From Juglans regia (lineage: Eukaryota > Streptophyta > Magnoliopsida > Fagales > Juglandaceae), in the NCBI RefSeq assembly GCF_001411555.2, contig NC_049911.1:34299340-34363339 (forward strand): a stretch of DNA of 64,000 nucleotides. Reading direction: 5' to 3'. A program made the position numbers and the translations under genes. The notes beneath the pieces were generated by a model. The model made no database searches. It was given only the letters and a program-made list of their open reading frames with translations, and was not told the origin of the DNA. Positions 38,333 through 50,785 of the stretch are shown piece after piece. Every line of letters starts with the position of its first letter. The first letter of the stretch is position 1.

Positions 38333-39235
38333 TATCACAATTTATGAGAAGTAAAACTATTATATTCCAATCGTTCATTGTACTTTTATGTTTTTTTTTA
38401 AATAATGGTATGTCAATTTTATTAGCAAGTCGATTTTGAGATTATATATTCAAGATCGCCCAAACCAAGGGGCACACAGCCCATGGCACTTACAATGTAG
38501 TTTGGAATATATCTTTTTGGAACGAAGAGGAGTTAGAAGAAAACAAATTCGCATCACTTGTAGCAAAGCAATGGCGTAGGCAACAACCGCCCAGCATATT
38601 ATAAATCTAGATAGATGCTCCACTTGCTCTATAAGTACAAATATGCATGTCTTTTCCCCCGAAGACTACCAGTTTAATACATTTTTACGGTTTCGAATTC
38701 GAATAGGACATATATATATATATATATATATATTATGATGAAAAACTCCGAAGATAGTGCAAACACAACATGTGATAAGTTATCACCACTATGATTGAAG
38801 GAATTGTGAAATCTCTTCATTCAGAAACACTTTTGCATGAACTCCGTAGCTCAGATTGCAAATTTAAAGAAATTAGTAAAATCCGCATAGTTGTTGTTCC
38901 TAGAAGATGTAAACACAAGAAATGGCCACCTGAGAGGAAATTTTTAGCATTGTATCATGCATGCATCCACACCAACCTGTTACCGAAGCTTACTGTTATA
39001 TTTCTTTAGTACAAGACCAAATAGATAGGCCGTCATCAAGCATGACATTGCCTCCCTTTCTGTGGTGGAGATAATGGGCATACGTCAAGAATTTAAATTA
39101 CTTATTTGTAGCAAAGCACGATGGATCTCTCAGCAAAGGTTGAAAATGACACGACTCCACTGTTCCCAACCATGATGGATTGAACCCTAATGCGAAGCTG
39201 TGTCACGTAACACAAAGAGAAGGAATCAAGAAAGC

Positions 39236-42037
39236 TTAGTAGGGAACAGGAACTCGGACCGTAGGGGGACCAGATTTCATGTCCTCAATGATGAGACTCA
39301 AGAGAATGAGAGCCACAGGACCTTCTTTGCCTAGAAAGAAACAAGAGTAGCAACTTGTCAACTTTCAGACTTCTAGAAGCAACATTCATTCCACTCAATA
39401 ACCAAGCTTCACAGAATAATAAACAATGCATTACTTCTTGAAATTTCTTAGACAACCAGAATCGATGGAGTAGTGCAGTGCACAGGGAAGAAACTAAAAC
39501 ATGCATGCATAACTCTTTTCTTTAATACGTTCAAGCTCCACCTGCACTGGACAGTGCCAAAATAGCTCCGAAGTACTTCTGATGCTTCTGGTAACTATTT
39601 TTGGAAGGAAATTATGCCTCCAACAACATACATACCTTAAAAAGAGAAGTGTTACAACCACAAAAAGATTTCATAAAAGTAAATTTACAAAATATCTAAT
39701 ACATCCCCTAAACAAAACTACATTAAAGAAAGCACTCTAACATATTGGTGCAAATGACATGTATATAACTGAGTCTGCTAAAAAATTAATGCAATTTTGA
39801 TTTGTGACAAACATAAAATGCATATACCTGCATGTATTCACGTATCTAAACAAACAACTATTTATAGGGGGTGCACAGTGAAAGTAAATTGCAGAAAAGT
39901 TCTCACCATCACCAATGACCTGCTCATCCCACTGGATTACAGGCCGAACAAGAACTCCACTGCCAATGAGCATCATCTCATTGGATTTCTTCCCTTCATC
40001 TACAGTCACATTTCTTACTTGTACTCCTTGAAGCTTACCCTCCCTAACTAGTTCGTTCGCAAGAGTCAATACCCTCTTAGCTGTGCACCCACTTAGAATG
40101 TTGTCAAAGTTAGGCATGAGAAGTTCCTTGTCTTTTGTAACAAAAGCTACGTTCATGTTAGGCCCTTCAGCAACTAACCCTTCACCATCTAGCCAAATAG
40201 CTGCATATGCACCGTTTTCCTCTGCCTCCATCCTTGAAAGCACATTTGGAAGGTAATTCACACTTTTCACGGTAGCAAATTGTGGGGGTTTAATCGGGAC
40301 TGATGAAGTTATTACTTTAATGCCCTTTGAATCAAATGGTGATTGATCTTGGATTACAACAGCATAAAGAGCTGGTTGATGGCAGCCAGATGGGGATAGT
40401 TGGAAATCGCCCGGTCCTGGAGAGAGCCAGTATCTCAAAGATCCTTTTCTACACTTGGAAGCACTCACAGTTTGAATCAGTATTCTTCTTATTCTTTCCC
40501 GATCATATGGGAGTTCAATTTTGGCCATAGATGCAGACCTTAAAATCCGGTCAAGGTGTTGGTCCAGCTCGTAGAGGTATCTGGGGTGGGAAGAAATACA
40601 GCAAGAGGAGATGGCTTAAGACCAGACTAAAACTATAATACAGTAAGGAGGTATCTGGTTCACTCTTTCTTAATAGCCTAGTCTTTTAAGACAATTAGTA
40701 GTTTATGAAGATAACAGAGAATACTGTGCTAAGTTTGATCCTTGATTCCACTGATCTCCCTCCTATTTAAATTTAAACTTCTATGTGTGGTATCTTAAGT
40801 TTAGACATATTTGTCAAGGGAGAGTTAGAATATTTTGAATCAATTAAACTTGCCATTTTCTATCAACTTAAGCATTTGTAATATTAGTAATCTATCCAAT
40901 TTGAAAATAATCTAGTAGTTGAAACACTAAATACATATTGGTTGATTTCTACTAACACCAACAAAAGTTCATTATATTATTCACCAGGTACAAGTAATTG
41001 TTTTCTATTTTAAATACCACAGATAAGATACGATTTGCTTATGGTCCCTCTCAGAAAGATTTGTAAAGTTTCAAGTTCACAATGGCAGATTCTGTTGTAG
41101 AGATGTTCTAATCTGATGTATTCATAATATTCTATAATGATAATATTAAAAATGTACAGATCAATTTTTTTTTTTTTTTTGCCACAACCAAAATCACTGA
41201 CCCGTCCATTATGGCTGCAGTATCAAAAACACCGTGCCCTCTGTGGATCATGTGATCATCAATGGGGATCACCATAGCTGCTGGATCTGTCGTTATTCCA
41301 CCAAAAATGCTCGAGTACATGGCTAGGAATTGCTGCTTGCCCTTTTGAGTTTCTCGGCTTGTTTTTAGCCTTTCAATAGCCTTAAAAAATGTTCAGGTGA
41401 AAGTTGAAACAAAGCGTTACTAACAGAAACAGTAATTCTACGAATTTCTGAAGTATGGCCAAGAAACGATGTCTAGGCCATGACCAACACACATGTTTAT
41501 GCAGAGAAGAATCCATTTCTAGTAATGTAGAAGTTTCAAGAGTCTTCCCCTTTAGCTTTAGATTCTGATTTTCCAAGGAAAATACAAACGATTACCCGTC
41601 AACTCATCTATATGCAAATGCAAAATAAAAGCTAATCATAAAAATGGACCAGGAAGATTAACCTCTAAACAAGACAATAGTGGAACATCCGATATCGGAG
41701 CTGTAGAATCTGCCAAAACAAAGTCAACCTCGCATCAGTTTTTACAGTTTTGGAATCTAGAAAAGTCAATAACAGAGAATCTGAAAAGAAGAAGAAAGAG
41801 GAGGAATAGAAACTTGCCAACCAAAGCTTCATTGTGATTAGAACTTCCCAAAATTCTGATTTCTCTTAGTGGCTTGTGCTGTGAATTAAAAAACCCGAGT
41901 CCCGAAAACGAAATATTTCGGGAAACTACGTTTGACTTATGAGAATGATCATGGAGCTTTGCAAGAACATGAGGGTTTTCTGAGGCGGTTTTGGTGGCAG
42001 CTGGTAGAGAAACCATGGAAGCGAGCAGAGAGGGCAT
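39236..42037 (-). CDS. DAT1: Chloroplast class-IV aminotransferase (D-amino-acid transaminase / ADC lyase-like)
   Basis: A fold-type IV PLP enzyme related to Arabidopsis At5g57850, described as D-amino-acid transaminase and as aminodeoxychorismate lyase (folate pathway); the reaction here is inferred. Exons on the minus strand: 42037-41818, 41709-41663, 41380-41202, 40580-39907 and 39330-39236, in phase, 404 residues. The first about 75 residues are Ser/Ala/His-rich, with few acidic residues, as in a plastid transit peptide. Conserved blocks are DHMIHRGHGVFDTA, the catalytic Lys254 in ATVKSVNYLPN, AEGPNMNVAFV, LSGCTAKR and EMMLIGSG. The C-terminus is SGPPTVRVPVPY. The first intron must be spliced with a GC donor (G/GCAAGT) to keep the frame. 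The gene is divergent from eIF3L, 1.1 kb away. Confidence 0.9.
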
Positions 42038-43167
42038 GGAGAATCAATGAGATCAACCGCAGATGATTCGGAGTTTAATTAGCAAAGTGCCTCGAAAGAT
42101 TCCCAAAACAAAATAGACGAGAATAATACAAATCTAAAAACAAACAAATAAGACAAAACAAAGGGACAATTACAGTACAGTCCAAACTACCGGCCTAGCG
42201 AGATTTCTAAACTGAATTGGGATGATGGCTAATTTTCTGTAAAAAAAAAAATAATTATTAGAAATAATTATTAGTTTTTTCATTTTTCTGGCTTCTCTCC
42301 TATACATAACTTATAATTTAAACATGACGGAAGAATGGGTGAATCAATTTATTTGACGCAAATCCTTTTTTTTTTTTAATTATTTTCATCTCATCTCATT
42401 TAATTATTATAATTTTTTAAAATTTTTATACAAAAAAAATAAATAATTCAATATTTTCAAATCTCAAAATAAAATAAATATTAAAAAAATATATTATAAC
42501 AATATTTATTTAATTTTTAATTTTTATCTTCACACATGATTTAATCTCATCTACAAAAATAAATGAGGCTTACCTTTTTTTTTTGTACATGTTATCCTTA
42601 TATCTTTGATAGGAATCTTGAATTATTTTTAGACACTGTAACTGTTATATCGATGTACTTGAATCGTCGGTTTGAAGTGATGTACTTAAATCATTCCAAG
42701 TACATTAACATATTTGTAAGCCGCGTACTAAGTTCGGGCAGTTGGAGTCATAGGCGTAACCGCGCTAAAATTCCCGCCAAAGTGTTTGCAGAAGTCCTCT
42801 CTAACAGAAATTATAAACATAATCTCTACAACCTTACATATTAATATTTATATTAAAATAAAAAAATAAAATCAATATTTTTAAATAATATACGGAATGT
42901 AACGACTTCTCTCTCTAATTATCTTGAACCATTGGGTGTTATAATTATCTTGAACAGAGCTCAATGATGAAGAGGCCCAAATCCCATTCCAAACCCCGTC
43001 CGAGCCCAATATCCAGATCGATCTGTTTTTCGCAAAACTAAACCCTAACATCCCTCTCTCGTCTCCACTCTCCACTCCTCTCCTCTTTTCTCCTCTCCGT
43101 CCCGGTCTACCTCTCTCGGCTCCTCGCGGTCATTGCTATTGCTCAACCCTAGCCTTATTTCCAAGTC
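42038..43167. promoter_or_regulatory. Shared upstream region of the aminotransferase and eIF3L
   Basis: A 1.13-kb head-to-head spacer. It contains a family-1 MITE (about 42385-42560) in the middle. A strongly pyrimidine-rich leader (about 43040-43125, CTCTCC repeats) immediately precedes the eIF3L start, as in many plant translation-factor genes. No other gene seen. Confidence 0.6.
42385..42560. mobile_element. MITE, family 1 (degenerate copy) in divergent promoter
   Basis: It begins with CATCTCATCTCATTTAATTA and continues with the family core (ATAATTCAATATTTTCAAAT, then AATATTAAAAAAATATATTA). It ends near ATTTAATCTCATCTAC. More diverged than the copy at 18747. Confidence 0.6.
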
Positions 43168-46100
43168 ATGGCGAGCTTCGATTACGAAGACGCACCAGCC
43201 AACTCGGCGGTCCCAGCTTCATCTCAATCCCATGAGGTCCTCGGGTACGATCCGAACTTCGTGCCGGACTCGGTTAAGTCGTTCGCGGTGCACCTTTACA
43301 GGCACATCCGGGAGAAGAACGTATACGAGATCCACCAGATGTACGAGACATCGTTCCAGACCCTCTCCGAGCGGCTCTTCAAGGACACCCCCTGGCCCTC
43401 CGTCGATGCCGTTGCCCACTACGTCGACAACGACCACGTGTTCTGCCTCCTGTACCGCGAGATGTGGTTCCGGCACTTGTACGCTAGGCTTTCCCCAACG
43501 CTCAAGCAGAGGATCGATTCCTGGGACAATTACTGCAGCCTCTTCCAGGTGGTGCTTCACGGGGTCGTCAACATGCAGCTGCCCAATCAGTGGCTCTGGG
43601 ACATGGTCGATGAGTTTGTCTACCAGTTTCAGAGCTTTTGCCAGTATAGGGCTAAAATGAAGAACAAGACCGAACAGGAGATTGCGCTTCTCAGGGAGTA
43701 TGACCAGGTGTTTTTTTTGTTTGTTTTTGTTTTATTTATGCTTTCCGGGAATAGTAGGAATATTCTTCCATTATTTTCCGGTTGCTAGAGAAAAGCTAAT
43801 TGAGGATAGATTTTGAATATTGGTGAATGCACGGGAATGAAAAAAAGAAAGAAAGAAAGCTCATGCTGTGGAACCTATAAGCTTTTGTTTCCGATAAATG
43901 TGGGGAGAGAGATAAAAGAAGGAATTAAAATTTGATGTATTCCTTTTTTATTATTTGTTTGGTTTTTCTTAATAGTAGAGTTTTTGTTTTTATAACAGGC
44001 TTGGAATGTGTATGGTGTACTTAACTACTTGCAAGCCCTTGTTGAGAAGTCCATGATCATTCAGATTCTTGAGCAGGAGAAGGAAGGTCTAGAACAGTTT
44101 ACTGCAAATGACGGATATGATTACGATGGTGGAAGTAATGTATTGAAGGTGTTGGGTTATTTCAGTATGGTGGGCTTGCTGCGAGTTCATTGCCTTTTAG
44201 GTGATTATCATACTGGTTTAAAATGCTTACTTCCCATCGACATTAGTCAACAAGGCGTTTACACAAGTGTGATAGGAAGTCACATTACTGCCATATATCA
44301 TTATGGATTTGCCAACCTTATGTTGCGGAGGTACGTTAGTTAATTGCCTCGTCCATTATGTCTTAAGCTGTTATGTCTTGTTATCCATAGTAACTATTTT
44401 GATCTCTTTTCAGTACCTGCCTTTATGCTGCTCCTCTTCAGTATGCATTATTCTAGCTTTGTTATTTTGATTTTATTCTCTTTTTTAATTTATAGAATAA
44501 AATTTTGGATTTTCACCGGTCCTTTTTAGGCTCGTTTAAGCTTGAATGATAGGTCTTAGGTGGTTTCCCTATTTCTTGAAAATTATTTAGCCGAACGATG
44601 ATTTGGAATATTCCCTTGTAGGAAGAGTTCAGAGTTGCATGTTAAATATATATATATACACACAAAATTGTCTTATGATATTGTGATTGTTTTGACCATG
44701 AAATCAAAATAACGAGGTTGGAAGCACTATCAGTCGACAAGTAGAGAAATTTTTTAGTATGTTTATGTTGGAAGTAGAAAACAAGCCTTGGTTGTTGTTC
44801 TTGCCTCCACTTGAACATCTTCACCTACTGGCCAGTCTATTTAAGAGAAGGACCAAAAAAAAAATTAAGAGGAGGAAGGGGTGGGCTATAATAAATTAGC
44901 ATGCCAAAGAAACCGGAAGCTGGTGCTCTTGAGGCCTGGATAACAACCCCTTTGTTTTAAATATCATCAAAGGACGTAGAACTTTTGTATGTTTTAGTAA
45001 TAGTCCCTGCAAGCTTTGGCTTCCATGGAGCCAAGAGACAAGGTTCTCCTTATCAATTAATGAATAAGAGTCATTCAGAGTATGACAAGGTTTCAAGTGG
45101 TTTATTGGAAATGTGGTTCGCAGGAAATTTTAGATTGGGATCCGAGCTTAACTCGGTCAATTGTGCAAATAAATTTTGGTCACTTGCCAAATGCATTGAT
45201 TCCCCCCTCCCAGGCTAAGCCTCTGTGCTATGCATTGAAATTTTCGATTACCCAAAAATAATTTAATACTTTCCCAGAAGCTCTTCCTTGCCTCTGTTAT
45301 CCTTTTTTTTTTTTTTCAAATATCTCTCTGTTACGTAAAGCCTCACCTAATCATTGTCAGATAATTTTCCTTCCCGCTATTTTTTTACAGATATTTGCAA
45401 CATGTTTCATTGACATGCTAAATATGGGCAAACTCTCCAGAACCATAAGAAATTATGAGAGTAATGAGTTTCTAACTGTAGGTGGAGCTTGTTCTGAAGT
45501 TGCCCCACCTCCCAAAATAAAGAAATAAATAAATAACAGAAAAAGGAGGAAATGATTGTATTTGGTTGTCATATCACCAATTTTTTCGTGTTAATGAAAT
45601 TTTTTCCCATGACATTTTCTCTCTTTATAAGAATGTAGTGCAAGGTTGGATTGTGGGTTCATGACCCGCGGGCGCATGCGTAATTACCAATAAAACAAAA
45701 AACCTTAAGATTTTGTTTTTTCTTGTTCTGTTTATTGAGCTCAATGTCTATGTAACTTTTCTTACAGGTATGTGGAGGCAATTCGTGAATTCAATAAGAT
45801 TCTTTTGTACATTTACAAGACCAAGCAATATCATCAGAAGTCTCCACAGTATGAGCAGATACTAAAGAAAAATGAGCAGATGTATGCCTTGCTAGCAATT
45901 TGCCTCTCACTTTGTCCCCAAGTGAAGCTTGTTGATGAAACTGTGAACTCTCAATTACGGGAGAAGTACGGTGAAAAGATGATCAGAATGCAAAGATATG
46001 ATGATGAGGCATTTGCTATTTATGATGAGCTCTTTTCTTATGCATGCCCAAAGTTCATTACCCCTTCGGCTCCAAGTTTTGAGGAGCCGCTTGTAAATTA

Positions 46101-49046
46101 CAACCAGGTATGTACTATCCTTTTTCTTTTTTTTTTTTGAGCTCATGCTTGGAAAAGATTTGGATTTGTCATTTAAGTATTCATTTCTTTTAGCATTTTC
46201 TTTTTCCAATTCCAGTTGTCATGAGCTAATTTTTTAGAATAGAAACGGAGATATTTGTTTGACTAAAGAAGTTGCCGGTTGAGCTCTTAACCAACCATTT
46301 CGTGGTAAATTTTGTTAAAGCTAAAATGGGGGTTTGCCAGGGAAAGTTGAATAGCCAGTGCAGAAGATTTATCATGAAAACCAGTTGTAAAAGTTTTGAT
46401 TGTTGCTATTCATCATAAACGGATCAAGATCCCCAAGAGTTCTTGGGTGCTCCACAATGTGGATCTTATCTCAACCATTGCTTTCAAAGTCAAGGGTTTG
46501 GAATTTGCCATATTAATCATTCTATCACTTTAAATTCCAATTTAGTGTGCTAAACATGGATAATAATAAGATGAATTTTAATTCAATCCAAGCCATTGAA
46601 TTTGAAAGCAATGGTTGAGGTAGATTTGGAAAAAGTTACCTCGTGGAGTACCCCAAGAACTCTAAGGGGATCTTAATCCATCACAAACAGTGTACAATAT
46701 AAGTTGGGAACTAAGTTTAGATTCAGGATTCTTTAAACTGGCTAACTGATTCATCCTTAAAAGCTGTTGTATTTATAACATCATGATGTGAACATTCATA
46801 AATTCACAAGTATGCAAGTTCAGACATTTCTGAACAAGGTACCCGCTTTCTTCACCATTTTCAAACATCATCTATGGTTAAACCATCACTTTGTGGAAGC
46901 ACACTGTCATTAAAATTTCTCTTTCATTTGTTTGTGGGAATAGCTAGAAAACTCTTTTTAGGTGGTGCTGGTTGTTATTTTCCTGTCCTTCCACATTGGG
47001 GTTACCTAAATAAAGCATTTTTGTGTGTGTGGGGAGAGAGGGGGTTAATTTTTTTTATTAGTAACAGATTATATTAGAAAGAATAGGCATAGCTGAAGTA
47101 CAAAAGGGGTATACAAAAGTTTACACCTAGTTAGGAGGAAGATATAGAAACATGAAAATCTAGGCCATTGAAATCTACAGCATTCGCCCAAAGGAATAAA
47201 GTTTTCACAAAGAACACTCTAATCTCCTCCAATGAGCACTCTTTATCTTCAAAAGTCCAATCATTTCGTTCCTTCCATAGGCACCATAGAATACATGTAG
47301 GAACCATCTTCCACATAGCTATGATTTTTGAAATTCTGCCTAGATTCTTCCAACTGGCTAGGAGCTCAACCACAATAGTAGACATGACCCAGGCTAATTC
47401 CAATCTTCTGAACACATCATCCCATAATGATCTGGCGACCTCACAATGCAATAGAAGATGATCCACAGTCTCACCATTCTTCCTGCACATACAGAACCAG
47501 TCCACAACAATCACCTGGCATTTCTGTGAGTTATCCATGGTCAAAATATTGCCCAAAGAAGCTATCCAAGCAAAAAAAAAAATAGCCTTGAGAGGCGCTT
47601 TATTTCTCCAAATACTTTTCCATGGAAAGTGATTGTGCTGTGGATTTATGAGGGTCTTATAAAATGAACGAACAGAAAATGTACATTTTCTAGCGGGTCT
47701 CCACCACAACTTATCAGTATCCTGAGTTATGAATTTCATGGCGTACAAGAGTCTGAAAAAATCTGCAAAGCTGCCAATCTCCTAATCATGGGCCACCCTC
47801 ATAAAGTTCACATTCCATTGTATTGAGCCACCAGACATCTCCATGAGGTTCACCCCAGATGCCTCTTGTTCACACACAATCTTAAAGATTGTAGGGAATT
47901 TTTCCTTAAGGGCTCGATCTCCGCACCATAAATCATGCCTGAATTTTATTCTAGATCCAGCACCCATCACAGTTCTAGTGTGTCGAGCAAACACGTCAAG
48001 TAAACACCCCCAACCTCTTCTAATGTGCTTCCACTCTCCCACTCCATAAAACCCTTGTACCTCCCTAGTGCTCTGGGGGTAGTTAATTAATCTATTTATT
48101 TGGTTGCAAGTTTGCTTTCCCTCTGACCAAATACATTTATTTCTTGCAGGATGCCTATAGGCTTCAGTTGAAACTGTTTCTTTATGAAGTGAAGCAACAA
48201 CAGTTATTATCAGGTGTCAGGACCTTCTTGAAAGTGTATTCAACCATTTCTCTTGGGAAGCTTGCAAATTATATGGAAGTTGACGAGCCTACATTGAGGT
48301 AGTTCGTGAGGACAGTTTTGGCTTAAATGTTTCCGTTTCTTTGTGCAATAATATGCGAAACCAATATCTTGAGCTTTTCTGTCTTATGCCTCGCAGGACT
48401 ATTTTGATGACATACAAGCATAAGACACATGCTGTTGATGGTGATGGAAAAATCACATCCAATGCTGATGTGGATTTCTACATTGACGATGTATGTCTAG
48501 ATTTCTTCCGTTATCTTATTTTCTTACGTTTTTTTTTTTTTCTTACTTGGTATCTTCTCATGTTTTTTTAACATGGAGGTGGATCATTCTGAGTGGTAAT
48601 TACTTGCCCATTAAAGAGAGAAATGATTAAAAACATCGACAAGGCCGTGGTAACTGTCGGTGACTCTGGCTTTGCCTTCTATTGTGTTTGGTGACTCTGC
48701 CCATTGAACGTTGTTTTATGTGGATCAATGATTAAGATTCACTACAGCCTACGTACTTATATATACACTAAACATAGAATTCCTAGAGCCAAACAAGATT
48801 TGGATTATTCTAAGTGGTAATTGCTGCAGGACATGATTCATGTTATGGAATCCAAGTCAGCTAAGAGATACGGGGATTACTTCCTGCGTCAGGTTGTCAA
48901 GGTATGCCTGCTGTGTTGCTGTTAACTTATTTTCTTTGGCGCTGTTCCCACATGTTTTTTCCTTGTTAATGTAATCATTCATGATTTCTATTTGGTTACA
49001 GCTTGAAGGCGTGATCAATGATTTGGACAGGATAAAGCTGGACTGA
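43168..49046 (+). CDS. EIF3L: Eukaryotic translation initiation factor 3 subunit L
   Basis: A PCI-domain subunit of the cytoplasmic eIF3 complex, which helps load the 40S ribosome on mRNA. Exons: 43168-43707, 43999-44330, 45768-46107, 48150-48298, 48397-48490, 48830-48901 and 49002-49046. Continuous phase, 523 residues, the usual family length. Landmarks are GYDPNFVPDSVKSFAVHLYR at the N-terminus, then MWFRHLYARLSPTLKQRIDS, NVLKVLGYFSMVGLLRVHCL, and NKILLYIYKTKQYHQKSPQY. The PCI part runs through YSTISLGKLANYMEVDE, and the C-terminus is INDLDRIKLD. The 2.0-kb third intron contains a Mutator-type MITE and a LINE fragment, both non-exonic. The gene looks intact. Confidence 0.96.
46411..46688. 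mobile_element. Mutator-type MITE with 9-bp target duplication, in eIF3L intron
   Basis: The element 46421-46679 has long imperfect inverted ends: GGATCAAGATCCCCAAGAG on the left and, read inward from the right, GGATTAAGATCCCCTTAGAG. A second matching block, CTCAACCATTGCTTTCAAA, lies inside both arms. The flanks ATCATAAAC (46412-46420) and ATCACAAAC (46680-46688) form a 9-bp duplication with one mismatch. A 9-bp duplication and long inverted ends are typical of Mutator-like elements. No coding capacity. Confidence 0.85.
47048..48075 (-). mobile_element. LINE 3' fragment in eIF3L intron, antisense to eIF3L
   Basis: A minus-strand frame matches the C-terminal part of L1-type ORF2: WKHIRRGWGCLLDVF, WCGDRALKEKFPTIF, HMEMSGGS-like LMEMSGGSIQWN, then zf-RVT FPWKSIWRNKAPLKAIFFF and DHLLLHCEVARSLWDDVF. 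The frame from 48042 to 47131 is broken only by one TAG (47784-47782), where relatives have Trp. A T-rich run at about 47049-47057 is the expected poly(A) end. Clearly the same family as the LINE at 30400-31783 but better preserved. It is 5'-truncated near 48.07 kb. The target duplication is unclear (GTTAATT at both ends). Confidence 0.85.
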
Positions 49047-49469
49047 GTTGCCCATTACCTTCTAGTATTGACCCATGTGGTCTTGCCATGTGTTATGAAT
49101 TTTTGTAGGTCTTTTGGCTGCTGACAATTACGTTATTGGCTTATTCTTATTAAAAAAAAAAAAAATACATTATTGCCTTACAACAGGTATTTTAATTTTG
49201 TATCCCTGCCTTCGCTGTCTATTATAAGGTGTCTTACCCGAGTATAATTGATGACGGTGATGTTGAGATTGGTTGTTTCCACTGTCTCGGTATTATTATT
49301 GGACGATATTAATTCAAATATGCCGTGCGTGTTCAATTGTCGCGACCGCCCTCAAAAAGGAAAAACAACTCAAGGGAAAAATAAAAGTAAAGATTGCTCA
49401 AGGTTTGTTTAGATATTAAAATTATCTCAATTTATTTTATCTTATTTTATCATTATAATTTTTCTAAGC

Positions 49470-49985
49470 CCTTATTTGGATTTGAGATTCAATTCATTTT
49501 ATCTCATCATAATTTTCTCAAATTTTTATATAAAATATAATAAATAATTCAAAATTTTCAAATTCTAAAATAATAATAATATTAAAAATAATATTTTAAT
49601 AATATTTTATTCAACTTATTCAAAATCATTTTAATTCATTTTAACTCATTTCTGAATTCAAAAATTTTTTAATTAAAATATGATAAATAATTTAATTTTT
49701 TTAAATTTCAAAATAAAAATAATATTTTATTTTATTCAATTTTTAATTTTAATATCAACTTATTTCATCTCAATTTAATATCCAAACATTTCCTAAATAG
49801 TAGATATCACATAAAAGAATAGGATTGTTTGGATTGAGAAAACTTTTCAACTCATCTCATTTTATCTTATTTAATTATTAAAATTTTCTTAAATTTTTAC
49901 ACAAAATATAATAAATAATTTAATTTTTTAAAAATTTTAAAATAAAAATAATATTTTATTTTATTTTTATCTTATCTCGTATTAA
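49470..49985. mobile_element. Clustered family-1-like MITE remnants
   Basis: Two adjacent segments, about 49470-49795 and 49827-49985. The first runs from TTATTTGGATTTGAGATTC to AATTTAATATCCAAACATT, giving TTTGGAT/ATCCAAA ends. The second starts GTTTGGATTGAGAAAACTTT, then CAACTCATCTCATTTTATC. Both share the ATAAATAATTCAA and AATAATATTTTATT core of family 1. Probably nested or serial insertions. Confidence 0.5.
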
Positions 49986-50539
49986 AATAAAAAAACCCCC
50001 ACTCCGCTAAACCATGTGCAGAAAGACCCTTCTCTCCCATCCCGAGCATGCACAGAGAGCCTGACCTCTCCTCCTTTCCCGTATGAGGGGTATTGTTTTG
50101 GTAATTTTGTTGTTTGATTATTTTTCTCTAATCTTTTTGTTTTTCTAAAGTCTGATGACTTTTTGGAAACCCATCATGATATGATTGATCATTATGCTTT
50201 AAATAAGACGCAAGTAACTCTATGGTCATTATCTTGCATATAAGACACGCGAACAGCTCTAATATTCTTTTAATTACATGACAAACGCGTGGTCTTGTGA
50301 GGTGCAAGGATCATTATCATTACGTGACCGATCCCAAGGAGTAAAATGATCATTTTATAATTGTAAGAAGAAATTTACTAGGGAGCCAATACCTAGTGAT
50401 TGATTTACCTTGATTGTTTTTGGAGAACGTGATCACGCATTTTAATAAAAAGAAAGATGTAAAACGCATTTAAATTTGCGTATTTACCCCTTCCCCTAAA
50501 GAAGTTAAAAGGGTTCCCCGGGAAGTTAGATTTCTGACT

Positions 50540-50785
50540 GAACCCAAAAAGCAGATTTCCAAAACGGAAATATTTGAGTCTCGAATTGGAATTTAAAATG
50601 TGTCAAGAATGTAATTTTTTTTTATTAAATAATTAAAATAATATTTTTTAATAATATCATGATTTTTTTATTTTTTTAAAAAATATTTATAATAATTAAA
50701 AATATATATAAAAAAAATAAAAAATAAAAAACTTATTCGAGAATTCCAAATTCGAGACCATAACAGTTCCCTTTCCAAAATAAGG
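50540..50785. mobile_element. Foldback/MITE-like inverted repeat
   Basis: GTCTCGAATTGGAATT at 50578 and GGAATTCCAAATTCGAGACC-like sequence ending at 50759 are inverted copies. The similarity extends outward (TTTCCAAAACGGAAATATTT against the complement of AACAGTTCCCTTTCCAAAAT). The core is AT-rich. No coding frame and no clear target duplication. Confidence 0.45.

Larger units (their letters stand above)
36916..39235. other. Spacer upstream of TOL9 and downstream of the aminotransferase
   Basis: The first 350 bases are the TOL9 leader/promoter, with T/C-rich tracts and a small TCGTTCG repeat at about 37260-37282. After that come a family-3 repeat (about 37470-37585), a MITE-like segment (about 38095-38332) and an (AT)n tract (38710-38733). 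An open frame at 38791-39009 (72 codons) has no recognised family. No supported gene. Confidence 0.55.

Noticed and set aside
38791..39009. 72-codon open frame downstream of the aminotransferase
   Set aside because: No family recognised and no exon chain around it. It could be a gene relic but cannot be supported.
43133..43660. 175-codon alternative frame and an antisense frame over eIF3L exon 1
   Set aside because: Shadows of the GC-rich conserved eIF3L exon.
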